Shown in pieces: positions 26,077 to 33,935 of a stretch of 64,000 nt of DNA (the first letter of the stretch is position 1; each line of letters begins with the position of its first letter). Below the pieces are notes generated by a model. That model ran no database searches. It was not told the origin of the DNA and saw only the letters and a list, made by a program, of their open reading frames with translations. Both the position numbers and the translations under genes were made by a program. Origin of the DNA: Hyphomonadaceae bacterium UBA1933 (GTDB lineage: Bacteria > Pseudomonadota > Alphaproteobacteria > Caulobacterales > Aquidulcibacteraceae); assembly GCA_002337085.1 (NCBI GenBank), contig DDFH01000002.1, positions 28,552-92,551 of the forward strand, given 5' to 3'.

Positions 26077-27468
26077 ATGGCTTATGCAACTACTAATCCC
26101 TTCACTAATGAAACAATAAAAACCTTCCCCAATGCAACAAATGAAGAGGTTAAGGCGGCGCTTAATACTGCGAATGATGCTTTTTTGGCATGGCGTGAAA
26201 CGAACTTTGAGACCCGTGGTAAAATTCTTCAAAAGGCAGCTGACCTATTGCGCAAAGATGCCGATGAATATGCAAAATTACTTACCCTTGAAATGGGCAA
26301 ATTATTCGCCGAAGCTAAGGCAGAAGTGGAGCTTTCTGCAAAAATCCTTGAATATTATGTTCGTAATGCCGAGGAATTATTAAAACCTGAAAAGCTTCCG
26401 GTTTTAGATCCTGCTGAAGGCGATGCAGTTTTGGTTTGCGACCCGTTAGGTATAATTCTGGCGATTGAACCTTGGAACTTTCCTTATTACCAAATCGCGC
26501 GGATTTTGGCGCCACAATTATCGGCGGGAAATGTTTTGATTTTGAAACATGCTTCTAATGTTCCACAATCTGCGGCCGCTTTTGAAAAGCTTATGCTTGA
26601 TGCCGGCTTGCCAAAAGGCTGTTTTACCAATCTTTATGCGACCCGTGAACAGATTGAAATGATTATAAACGACCCGCGTGTTCATGGTGTGGCATTAACT
26701 GGATCAGAAGCCGCAGGTGCAGTTGTTGCGGCACAGGCCGGAAGCGCATTGAAAAAATCAACCATGGAATTAGGTGGTGCTGACGCCTTTGTGGTTTTAA
26801 AAGATGCTGATTTGGAAAAAACAGTAAAATGGGCAGTATTTGGGCGACATTGGAATGGTGGGCAGGTTTGTGTTTCATCCAAACGCATGATTATTGTTGA
26901 TGAGGTTTATGACAAATTCCTTGAACTCTATCGCAAAGGCGTTGCGGAACTTGTGGCCGGTGATCCGTTTGATGCCAATACGACACTTGCGCCATTATCG
27001 TCACAAACTGCTGTCGTTGATATTAAGGCAAATATCGCCAAAGCCATTGAGCATGGTGCCAAAGCCGAAGAGGTTGGGCCACCCGTTCCAACCAAAGGTG
27101 CATTTGTGCAACCGACAATTTTAACCGAAGTTGGCGAAGATAATCCCGCACGTTATTGGGAATTTTTTGGTCCTGTTTCAATGCTATTCCGTGCCAAAGA
27201 TGAAGAAGATGCAATTCGCATTGCCAATGATTCACCATTTGGCCTTGGTGGTTCGGTATTTACACAAGATACTAAACGCGGCGCAGAAGTTGCCGCCAAA
27301 ATTTCAACCGGTATGGTGTTTGTAAATCACCCAACCAAGGTTGAGGCTGATTTGCCATTTGGTGGCGTTCGTCGTTCTGGCTATGGTCGTGAACTTTTAG
27401 GTCTTGGTCTAAAAGAATTTGTGAACCATAAACTTATTGACGTCGTTGATATTGACGCGCATTTTTAA
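26077..27468 (+). CDS. NAD-dependent aldehyde dehydrogenase, succinate-semialdehyde dehydrogenase-like (Sad type)
   Basis: The 463-residue ALDH begins AYATTNPFTNETIKTFP, the usual N-terminus of Sad/GabD-type semialdehyde dehydrogenases. It has IEPWNFPYYQIARI, the general-base Glu in STMELGGADAFVV and the catalytic Cys in WNGGQVCVSSKR. The ATG at 26077 is preceded by AAGGAG at 9-bp spacing; an in-frame TTG at 26059 overlaps no such site. It stands alone, divergent from the GMC operon, and ends before a bidirectional terminator. The substrate is unresolved; succinate semialdehyde is the closest family guess. Confidence 0.85.
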   Translation: MAYATTNPFTNETIKTFPNATNEEVKAALNTANDAFLAWRETNFETRGKILQKAADLLRKDADEYAKLLTLEMGKLFAEAKAEVELSAKILEYYVRNAEELLKPEKLPVLDPAEGDAVLVCDPLGIILAIEPWNFPYYQIARILAPQLSAGNVLILKHASNVPQSAAAFEKLMLDAGLPKGCFTNLYATREQIEMIINDPRVHGVALTGSEAAGAVVAAQAGSALKKSTMELGGADAFVVLKDADLEKTVKWAVFGRHWNGGQVCVSSKRMIIVDEVYDKFLELYRKGVAELVAGDPFDANTTLAPLSSQTAVVDIKANIAKAIEHGAKAEEVGPPVPTKGAFVQPTILTEVGEDNPARYWEFFGPVSMLFRAKDEEDAIRIANDSPFGLGGSVFTQDTKRGAEVAAKISTGMVFVNHPTKVEADLPFGGVRRSGYGRELLGLGLKEFVNHKLIDVVDIDAHF

Positions 27469-27489
27469 AAATACTTGCTTTTTAAATAA

Positions 27490-27516
27490 AATGGCGGTGG
27501 TAAAACCACCGCCATT
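27490..27516. terminator. Bidirectional intrinsic terminator
   Basis: AATGGCGGTGGT (27490-27501) and ACCACCGCCATT (27505-27516) form a perfect 12-bp stem with a 3-nt loop. A/T-rich tracts lie on both sides. It separates the convergent ALDH and FadL-type genes and can serve both. Confidence 0.8.
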
Positions 27517-27542
27517 AATTTGTTTAAATGATATTCAAATTA

Positions 27543-28895
27543 TTAGAATGTCATATGCATACCAAGACCAAATACTAGAGCGCTAGCGTCTTTAAGTTGG
27601 CCATTGGTAAGGATTGTTGTTTGAATTGGTGTACCAGCATATGCAGCGGTATATTTATCAATCGGAACATTTTTAAACATTGTGTAGCCCAAAGATGTGT
27701 TGATTGATACTTTTTCATTCAATTTATAGGTTGCACCAGTTGCAAGTGTTGTACGGTCGCCATCTGGAACGCGTGGGTCACGGTGTCCAGTTGAGATAGG
27801 GGTTTCATCCGCTTGAATACCACCACGAAGTGTCAATTTATCGTTCAATTTATGTTCGATACCAACCGCAACCGCAGTAGAATCTTCATATTGGAATGGA
27901 AGTTTTTGAGTTCCCATTGAACCAAGGTTAGAAAGTGTAAGGTAATCAAACTCACTCCAGCCAAAGCGGGTTACTTGGGCATTGAAAGTAGTGTTTTCAT
28001 TTACATGGTAACGGAAACCAATGTTTGCTTGCCATGGGAAAGTAACGTTTGCTTTAGCGCCATCAATAGTTTTGTTTAACGCTGCACCAACAGAAACTGG
28101 GCTAGTAAGTCCAGAAATTGTTAATGTACCATCAAGTTTATGTTCGATAGCAGATTTATAGCTTAGACCAAAATCATATTTATCGTTATGGTATTGAAGA
28201 CCAACTGAATAGCCATAATCAATGCCATCGCCTTTAAGGTTTTGGTGACCATCAGCATAACCAGGAAGTGGATCAGGAAGATAATTGCTTAATGTTGCTT
28301 TCAAATAGTCAATGTTCAAACCAAGGCCAAGGCTAAGGTTAGGGGTGACTTTATAAGCAAGAGTTGGCTGAAGATCCAAGTTTAGAAGGTTGGTTTCATC
28401 GGCGCTATAACGTGCCCAGCTATCTGGATCATAGTCTGTTACAACGCTGAAAGGTGCTGAAAGAACCACGCCAACTGCCAATTTGTCGTTTATTGGCATC
28501 GCCCATGCGCCAGTTGGCAATACGCCATTTTCAACTGGGTTTCTAACGGTTTGTGTGCCGCCAACAGGAAGGTTTTTATATGCGGTTGGTACTGCTGGAT
28601 AAGCGCGAACAACGCGTGTATCTAGGTTGGTAACTTTGCCACGTGGATTGATTGAGCTTATGCCAGTAAACATTTCCATGTTTGAAATGCCGCCGATAGC
28701 AGCAGGGTTCCACCACAATTGTTCAGCGCCCTGTTCAGAGACTTCGCCAGACCATGCGCGACCATTTGCTTTTACTGATTGTTCTTGAAGATAAAAGCCA
28801 CCGGCATTTGCTTCGGCAGCAAAAAACAGACCAGCAGTAACCGCAAGAATGCTTGTTGTTACAAGGCGTTTTGTTTTGTTGGAATTAAATTTCAT
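27543..28895 (-). CDS. FadL/OmpP1/TodX-family outer-membrane transporter
   Basis: The 450-residue outer-membrane protein has a signal peptide (about 1-31, ending AEANA). The FadL-family N-terminal segment is GGFYLQEQSVKANGRAWSGE, followed by LWWNPAAIGGISNMEMFTG. A long beta-strand-rich region ends in FGLGMHMTF with a terminal phenylalanine. FadL porins let long-chain fatty acids or other hydrophobic compounds cross the outer membrane. The nearby beta-oxidation genes suggest fatty acids; the phenol genes 22 kb away make aromatic substrates a lesser option. A strong ribosome binding site (GAGGGG) precedes the start. Confidence 0.9.
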   Translation of the reverse strand: MKFNSNKTKRLVTTSILAVTAGLFFAAEANAGGFYLQEQSVKANGRAWSGEVSEQGAEQLWWNPAAIGGISNMEMFTGISSINPRGKVTNLDTRVVRAYPAVPTAYKNLPVGGTQTVRNPVENGVLPTGAWAMPINDKLAVGVVLSAPFSVVTDYDPDSWARYSADETNLLNLDLQPTLAYKVTPNLSLGLGLNIDYLKATLSNYLPDPLPGYADGHQNLKGDGIDYGYSVGLQYHNDKYDFGLSYKSAIEHKLDGTLTISGLTSPVSVGAALNKTIDGAKANVTFPWQANIGFRYHVNENTTFNAQVTRFGWSEFDYLTLSNLGSMGTQKLPFQYEDSTAVAVGIEHKLNDKLTLRGGIQADETPISTGHRDPRVPDGDRTTLATGATYKLNEKVSINTSLGYTMFKNVPIDKYTAAYAGTPIQTTILTNGQLKDASALVFGLGMHMTF

Positions 28896-28942
28896 TTGCG
28901 TTCCCCTCTATAAAACTATTTAATATGGTAATGACCAAGGCG

Positions 28943-29347
28943 TTATTTAACGCGGGTCCATGTTTGTGTAAGACAGACTGGTTTAAATATACAGCCAGTT
29001 AATTTGATGTGATCTTTATCAACAATTGTGATTGAGCCATTATAAGTATTGCCTTCGTCGGCCTTATATACCCAGCCATCAACCCATTGATTGCCTTTTT
29101 GTTTAAAGCCACCAATCATTGTAATGCCTTTTAGCGGGCGATTACGTAATTCAGGCTTTTTATTCATGAAATCTTTGCGGTTTGGATCTTTTGCAATGTC
29201 ATCAGATGCCAATAATGTACCGCAAAGCGAGTTGCCGCATGCGGAAATTCGCACGATTGCGTTCTTGGTTGGTGAGCGCCATTCACCGATTGCGGTATCC
29301 GCAGTAAATGCGCCAGCCATTGCGGTGGCGGCAAGAAATGCCAACAT
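28943..29347 (-). CDS. DUF2147-family secreted protein
   Basis: The 134-residue protein has a short signal peptide (about 1-19). It shows the DUF2147 pattern: AIGEWRSPTKNAIVRISACG at the mature N-terminus, CGTLLA, and a C-terminal half with VYKADEGNTYNGSI and KLTGCIFKPVCLTQTWTRV. The family has a lipocalin-like beta fold and no established function. It is often found near lipid or membrane genes, as here next to a FadL porin 47 bp downstream. GAGGGAG lies 7 bp before the start. Confidence 0.82.
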   Translation of the reverse strand: MLAFLAATAMAGAFTADTAIGEWRSPTKNAIVRISACGNSLCGTLLASDDIAKDPNRKDFMNKKPELRNRPLKGITMIGGFKQKGNQWVDGWVYKADEGNTYNGSITIVDKDHIKLTGCIFKPVCLTQTWTRVK

Positions 29348-29437
29348 ATTTTCACTCCCTCAAAAGTAAAATAATTGTATTTGAAATACTGATATTGTTA
29401 TCATCAGTGCTTAATTTTATTTATTGGATATTGCACA

Positions 29438-29455
29438 GGTTTACGTATTCGTCAA
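29438..29455. promoter_or_regulatory. Operator-like motif, copy B
   Basis: GGTTTACGTATTCGTCAA matches 15 of 18 positions of the site at 25857-25874, differing only in the central three bases. It lies 91 bp upstream of the DUF2147 gene and could link the FadL region to the alcohol/aldehyde operon. Confidence 0.5.
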
Positions 29456-29676
29456 TGAAATGATGACGTTACCTGTCCTTTGTATGGTGCGACAGATTAT
29501 TACATCATCTATCGCTTTGCTTCCTCCCTTTTCTATTTCGTTTCCTCTTTTGCCAATTATTCGGCATATTTTTTATTTTATTGTCCGAATTAAACTTACT
29601 TATCTTGTTCTTGTCGGATATATTGTTTGCGGCTGCGATTTATATTTTGCCATTTAACTATTGTTTGATATGTTTA

Positions 29677-29688
29677 AAACGAACGTAT
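29677..29688. promoter_or_regulatory. Possible autoregulatory site of the TetR gene
   Basis: AAACGAACGTAT has the half-sites AAACG and CGTAT with 2-bp spacing, an imperfect version of AAACG-GT-CGTTT at 33876-33887. It lies 25 bp before the TetR start codon, a common place for autorepression. Confidence 0.35.
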
Positions 29689-29712
29689 GAATTGTCAAGA
29701 GGAAAAATAATA

Positions 29713-30501
29713 ATGTCTGACATCGGGGTGAGTGAAACAAATATTGATGCCAAATCAAGTGACGCTAAGTCAGTTGATGGCAAGGCAAATGAAACCCGTG
29801 CGAATGAAACGCGCGAGAAAATTTTAAATGCAGCCGAACGTTTGTTTATGGAATTTGGTTATGAAGCCACCTCTATGCGCCATATTACCGGCGAGGCAGA
29901 GGTTAATCTTGCAGCAGTTAATTATCACTTCGGCTCGAAAGAGGCGCTAATTCAAGAAGTTTTCCGCCGCCGCCTTGATTGGCTAAATGATGAACGTTTG
30001 CGTGTTCTTGATGAAATGGAAGCCGAAGCCAATGGCGGGCCGTTAAAACCTTCGCAAATTGTTGATGCGATGTTTGGCACGCTTTTACGTATGGCGAATG
30101 ATGAGAGTGTGGGTGGAAGTACTTTTGTAAGGCTATTGGGGCGCACATTGACCGACCCTTCAAAATTCATCAATACATTCTTGGCGCGCGAACATGCCTA
30201 TGTGATGGATAGGTTTAAGAATGCCTTATTCAGGGCTTTGCCTGATGTGCCAAAATCCGAAATTATTTGGCGATTTCATTTTATGTTGGGTGCAACATCC
30301 TATGCGATTACTGGCGCCGATGCGCTTACTGGAATCACAGATTGGCAGCTTTCGCCATCGGATAAGGATGAACGACCAGATTTATTATTGCCACGTTTGA
30401 TGTCGTTTTTATTGGGTGGCCTTCGTGCACCACTGCCACAATTGCCGATGTTTCCGAATGCCGGCGCAACACAAATTGGCACACAGGATAATATTTATTA
30501 A
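29713..30501 (+). CDS. TetR/AcrR-family regulator, probably of fatty-acid degradation
   Basis: The 262-residue protein has an N-terminal charged tail. The TetR helix-turn-helix follows (ETREKILNAAERLFMEFGY, then HITGEAEVNLAAVNYHFGSK, about residues 33-85). The C-terminal ligand domain resembles those of PsrA-like regulators. The ATG at 29713 has GAGG at good distance. The thiolase and multifunctional enzyme genes follow at 30 bp and beyond, so it is the first gene of the beta-oxidation cluster. It probably senses acyl-CoA. Candidate operators are at 29677 and 33876. Confidence 0.88.
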   Translation: MSDIGVSETNIDAKSSDAKSVDGKANETRANETREKILNAAERLFMEFGYEATSMRHITGEAEVNLAAVNYHFGSKEALIQEVFRRRLDWLNDERLRVLDEMEAEANGGPLKPSQIVDAMFGTLLRMANDESVGGSTFVRLLGRTLTDPSKFINTFLAREHAYVMDRFKNALFRALPDVPKSEIIWRFHFMLGATSYAITGADALTGITDWQLSPSDKDERPDLLLPRLMSFLLGGLRAPLPQLPMFPNAGATQIGTQDNIY

Positions 30502-30530
30502 ATAAATTACCCAAATAGATTGAGGTTACA

Positions 30531-31820
30531 ATGGGATTTGAAAAGAAAATATACATTATTGATGGTGCTCGTTCGCCATTTTTAAAGGCTCAAAAAGGGC
30601 CGGGGCCATTTTCGGCATCTGATATGGCGACACAAATAGGGCGCGCATTATTGCTTCGTCAAAAGTTTGCACCAAGTGATTTAAGCGAAGTTATTCTTGG
30701 CTGTGCTGGCGCATCTGCGGATGAAACCAATATTGGGCGCATGGTTGCATTGCGCATGGGTTGCGGTGAAAAAGTTCCGGGTTGGACGGTGATGCGCAAT
30801 TGTGCATCTGGCATGCAGGCACTCGATTCGGCAATTGCCAATATAATTACTGGCCGTTCAGAACTTGTTATGGCGGGTGGTGTTGATGCATTATCGCGCG
30901 CCCCACTTATGTATAATGATAAGATGGTTGGCTGGTTTGCCTCTTTAATAGGGGCAAAAACCCCAATGGAAAAGGCGGCAGTATTCGCAAAATTAAAAGT
31001 TCCAGAGGTTTTGAACCCAGTTATTGGCCTTATGAAGGGGTTAACCGACCCTGTGGTTGGCCTGCTAATGGGGCAAACCGCAGAAAATCTGGCGTGGAAA
31101 TTTAATATAACCCGGCAAGAGATGGATGAATATTCGGTGCAAAGCCACCAAAGGGTTTTGGCTGCGCAACAGAGCGGATATTTTGAAGAAATTATCCCAA
31201 TCATTGATGGCGATGGCAAGGTTTATGCCGCCGATGATGGGGTTCGCCCTGATGCTTCAATGGCGGGAATGGCAAAATTAAAACCGTTTTTCGATAAAAA
31301 ATACGGCAATATTACCGCCGCCAATTCGTCACAAATTACTGACGGCGCGGCATGGCTTATATTGGCATCTGAAGAAGCGGTTAAAAAGCATAAATTAAAG
31401 CCAATTGGCGTTATTTCAGATAGCGAATGGGCGGGTCTTGATCCCGCAATTATGGGTCTTGGACCGGTTCACGCCACTACACCGTTAATGCAACGAAATA
31501 ATCTTAAAATCGAAGATATTGATGCCTGGGAATTAAATGAGGCTTTTGCCGCACAGGTAATTGGTTGTTTGCGGGCATGGGAATCTGATGAATATTGCAA
31601 AAAAGAACTTGGTCTTGCCGGTGCGTTTGGGAAGATTGATGCAGAAAAGCTGAATATTGATGGCGGCGCGGTGGCGCTTGGCCATCCGGTCGGGGCATCG
31701 GGGGCGCGAATTGTGCTTCATGTTTTGCAAATCTTGCGCCGTAATGGCGGCAAAAAAGGGATTGCCACAATTTGTATTGGTGGCGGTCTTGGCGGATCGA
31801 TGCTGGTTGAAACTATTTAA
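30531..31820 (+). CDS. fadI: Acetyl-CoA C-acyltransferase (3-ketoacyl-CoA thiolase), FadI-like
   Basis: The 429-residue thiolase carries the nucleophilic Cys in VMRNCASGMQALDSA, the NEAFAAQ motif, the catalytic His in GGAVALGHPVGASGARIVLH and the second Cys in TICIGGGLGGSM. It releases acetyl-CoA from 3-ketoacyl-CoA in the last step of each beta-oxidation cycle. The length and N-terminus (IDGARSPFLKAQKGPGPFSA) fit the FadI branch. It is followed at 11 bp by a FadJ-type protein, the usual partner. Confidence 0.87.
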   Translation: MGFEKKIYIIDGARSPFLKAQKGPGPFSASDMATQIGRALLLRQKFAPSDLSEVILGCAGASADETNIGRMVALRMGCGEKVPGWTVMRNCASGMQALDSAIANIITGRSELVMAGGVDALSRAPLMYNDKMVGWFASLIGAKTPMEKAAVFAKLKVPEVLNPVIGLMKGLTDPVVGLLMGQTAENLAWKFNITRQEMDEYSVQSHQRVLAAQQSGYFEEIIPIIDGDGKVYAADDGVRPDASMAGMAKLKPFFDKKYGNITAANSSQITDGAAWLILASEEAVKKHKLKPIGVISDSEWAGLDPAIMGLGPVHATTPLMQRNNLKIEDIDAWELNEAFAAQVIGCLRAWESDEYCKKELGLAGAFGKIDAEKLNIDGGAVALGHPVGASGARIVLHVLQILRRNGGKKGIATICIGGGLGGSMLVETI

Positions 31821-31831
31821 AGAGAATAAAA

Positions 31832-33742
31832 ATGACTGAATTAAATCTCAAAAACTGGCGGTTAGAAAATGATGAACAAGGGATCATAACCGCAATCTTG
31901 GACAAAGCAGGCGAAAACGCCAACACATTATCCAAAGAAATTATGGGTGAATTGGCAATATTGCTTGATGAGTTTGATAAAAACCCGCCCAAGGCCGTAA
32001 TTTTTCGTTCTGGAAAAGCGGCTGGCTTTATTGCGGGCGCGGATATCAATGAATTTACGCAGCTTGATAGCAAGGAAAAAGGGCTTGAAATAATTTCACG
32101 TGGTTGGAATTTGTTTAATCGCCTTGCCGATGTGAAATACCCAACATTGGCATTGGTGCGCGGGCATTGCCTTGGTGGCGGTCTTGAGCTTGCATTGGCA
32201 TGCAAATATTTTCTTGTAATTGATGAACCATCAACAAAAATGGGCTTGCCCGAAGTAATGCTTGGCATTTTCCCTGGTTGGGGTGGTATGAAACGCCTGC
32301 CAGAAAGAATTGGCGCACCCCAAGCGCTTGATATGATGCTTTCTGGTAAAACTATTGATGCCAAAAAAGCAAAAAAACTTGGTCTTGCTGATGATTGTGT
32401 TCCGCCACGCGTTATGGAAATGGCAGCCAAGCAATTGGTGCTTTCTGGCGAACACCATAAAAAACTTGGTCTTGTGTCGCAGGTTCTAAGTGGGCCATTA
32501 AAAGCCGTAACCGCCAATAAGGCGCGTGAAGAACTTGCCAAAAAGGCGCGCCCCGAACATTACCCTGCACCTTATGCAATACTCGATATTTGGGAAAAGC
32601 ATGATGGTAATGCACTTGCTGATCCGAATTTGATTGATAATATTATCAATTCAAAAACCGCCCGTAATTTAGTGCGGGTATTCTTCCTTCAGGAAAGATT
32701 GAAAAAATTTGGCGCACAAAGCGATTTTAAGGCTTCTCATGTTCACGTGGTTGGTGCGGGTATTATGGGTGGCGATATTGCGGCATGGTGTGCATTGCGC
32801 GGCCTGAAAGTTACCCTCCAAGATACTTCGGTTGATAGGATTGCGCCGGCAATTGGCCGTGCCAAAAAATTATTTGACCGCCGTATCAAAGACCCGCTTT
32901 TGGCACGTGATGCATTTGACAGGCTTGTTCCCGATGTGGCGGGTGACGGCGTAAAAGATGCCGATGTGGTTATTGAGGCAATTTTTGAAAACCTTGATGC
33001 CAAGCATAAATTACTTTCATCACTAGAGAAAAAAGTGAAAGCATCGGCAATACTTGCCACCAATACTTCAAGCCTCAAATTAGAAGATTTGGCAACAATT
33101 CTGAAAAATCCGGCGCGCCTGGTGGGGATTCATTTCTTTAATCCCGTTGCGCAAATGCCATTGGTTGAGGTTATTCATGCCGAAACTACCGATGAAAAAA
33201 CGGCTAAAAAGGCATTAGCATTTGTAAAGCAAATCGACAAATTGCCGCTTCCGGTTAAGTCTGCCCCTGGGTTTTTGGTCAATGCAGTGCTTGCGCCTTA
33301 TATGCTTGAGGCCATGTGTTCTGTTGATGAAGGTATTAGCCCAGAAACGATTGATGAGGCAATGCTCGCTTTTGGCATGCCGATTGGCCCGATTGAATTG
33401 GTTGATACTGTTGGGCTTGATATTGCAATGGCGGCAGGTAGCCAAATTTCCGCTGCCAATGAGGCGCCCAAATGCTTGCTTGAAAAATTCGAAAAAGGCA
33501 ATTTGGGCAAGAAAACAGGTGTTGGTTTTTATAAATGGGTTGACGGTAAAGCGCAAAAAGGCAAACCGTCTGAAGTTCCTGCGGGTCTTGCAGAACGCCT
33601 TATTGCGCCATTGCTTGAACGGACGCAAAAACTTGTGGACGAGGGGATTGTTGGCGATGCCGACCTGGCCGATGCGGGTGTTATTTTTGGAACTGGCTTT
33701 GCGCCGTTCACTGGTGGGCCATTAAATTATAGCGTTGGATAA
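31832..33742 (+). CDS. fadJ: FadJ-type enoyl-CoA hydratase / 3-hydroxyacyl-CoA dehydrogenase
   Basis: The 636-residue bifunctional protein is arranged hydratase first. The N-terminal crotonase part has FRSGKAAGFIAGADINEF, LVRGHCLGGGLELALAC and LPEVMLGIFPGWGGMKRLP. The dehydrogenase NAD-binding start is HVVGAGIMGGDIAAWCALRG near residue 308, followed by GIHFFNPVAQMPLVEVIHAE. It performs hydration and oxidation in fatty-acid degradation. The chain stops soon after FGTGFAPFTGGPLNYSVG, so it is somewhat short at the C-terminus. The hairpin at 33753-33778 follows directly. Confidence 0.88.
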   Translation: MTELNLKNWRLENDEQGIITAILDKAGENANTLSKEIMGELAILLDEFDKNPPKAVIFRSGKAAGFIAGADINEFTQLDSKEKGLEIISRGWNLFNRLADVKYPTLALVRGHCLGGGLELALACKYFLVIDEPSTKMGLPEVMLGIFPGWGGMKRLPERIGAPQALDMMLSGKTIDAKKAKKLGLADDCVPPRVMEMAAKQLVLSGEHHKKLGLVSQVLSGPLKAVTANKAREELAKKARPEHYPAPYAILDIWEKHDGNALADPNLIDNIINSKTARNLVRVFFLQERLKKFGAQSDFKASHVHVVGAGIMGGDIAAWCALRGLKVTLQDTSVDRIAPAIGRAKKLFDRRIKDPLLARDAFDRLVPDVAGDGVKDADVVIEAIFENLDAKHKLLSSLEKKVKASAILATNTSSLKLEDLATILKNPARLVGIHFFNPVAQMPLVEVIHAETTDEKTAKKALAFVKQIDKLPLPVKSAPGFLVNAVLAPYMLEAMCSVDEGISPETIDEAMLAFGMPIGPIELVDTVGLDIAMAAGSQISAANEAPKCLLEKFEKGNLGKKTGVGFYKWVDGKAQKGKPSEVPAGLAERLIAPLLERTQKLVDEGIVGDADLADAGVIFGTGFAPFTGGPLNYSVG

Positions 33743-33752
33743 ATAGTCGATT

Positions 33753-33778
33753 TCCCTTTCCCTTTTGGGGGAAAGGGA
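33753..33778 (+). terminator. Possible terminator after fadJ
   Basis: TCCCTTTCCC (33753-33762) and GGGAAAGGGA (33769-33778) form a perfect 10-bp stem with a 6-nt loop, 10 bp after the fadJ stop codon. No T-run follows, so termination may be partial or Rho-assisted. Confidence 0.5.
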
Positions 33779-33875
33779 GCGTATAATTCGTCAAAATTTA
33801 TCTAATCACCTTATTTTCGCCATTTGTATATTTTATAAAAAAAGGCTTGACGAGCCAGTGTTTGACCATATATTA

Positions 33876-33887
33876 AAACGGTCGTTT
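33876..33887. promoter_or_regulatory. Operator-like palindrome before the second beta-oxidation operon
   Basis: AAACG-GT-CGTTT has perfect 5-bp arms, lies within the larger TTAAAACGGTCGTTTAAA and is 49 bp before the TTG start at 33936. Related sequences occur at 25973 and 29677. The TetR regulator at 29713 is the likely binder. Confidence 0.5.
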
Positions 33888-33935
33888 AAAATGGACGTAT
33901 AGTTCAGAAATTAATTAAGCTTGAGGGAGTGTTTT

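Larger units (their letters stand above)
29348..29712. promoter_or_regulatory. Divergent intergenic region before DUF2147 and the TetR gene
   Basis: This 365-bp AT-rich stretch carries promoters in both directions. It has two operator-like sites, at 29438-29455 and 29677-29688. A frame open from 29581 could extend the TetR protein by 44 residues. That extension is hydrophobic and unlike the family, so it is treated as non-coding. Nothing else is recognised. Confidence 0.55.

Noticed and set aside
29581..29712. Longer TetR protein starting at 29581
   Set aside because: The added 44 residues form a hydrophobic stretch foreign to TetR proteins and span a likely operator; the ATG at 29713 has a GAGG site.
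31813..32541. Long antisense frame (242 codons) opposite fadJ
   Set aside because: It lies wholly opposite a well-supported gene, has no recognisable domain, and such frames are common opposite genes of this codon usage.
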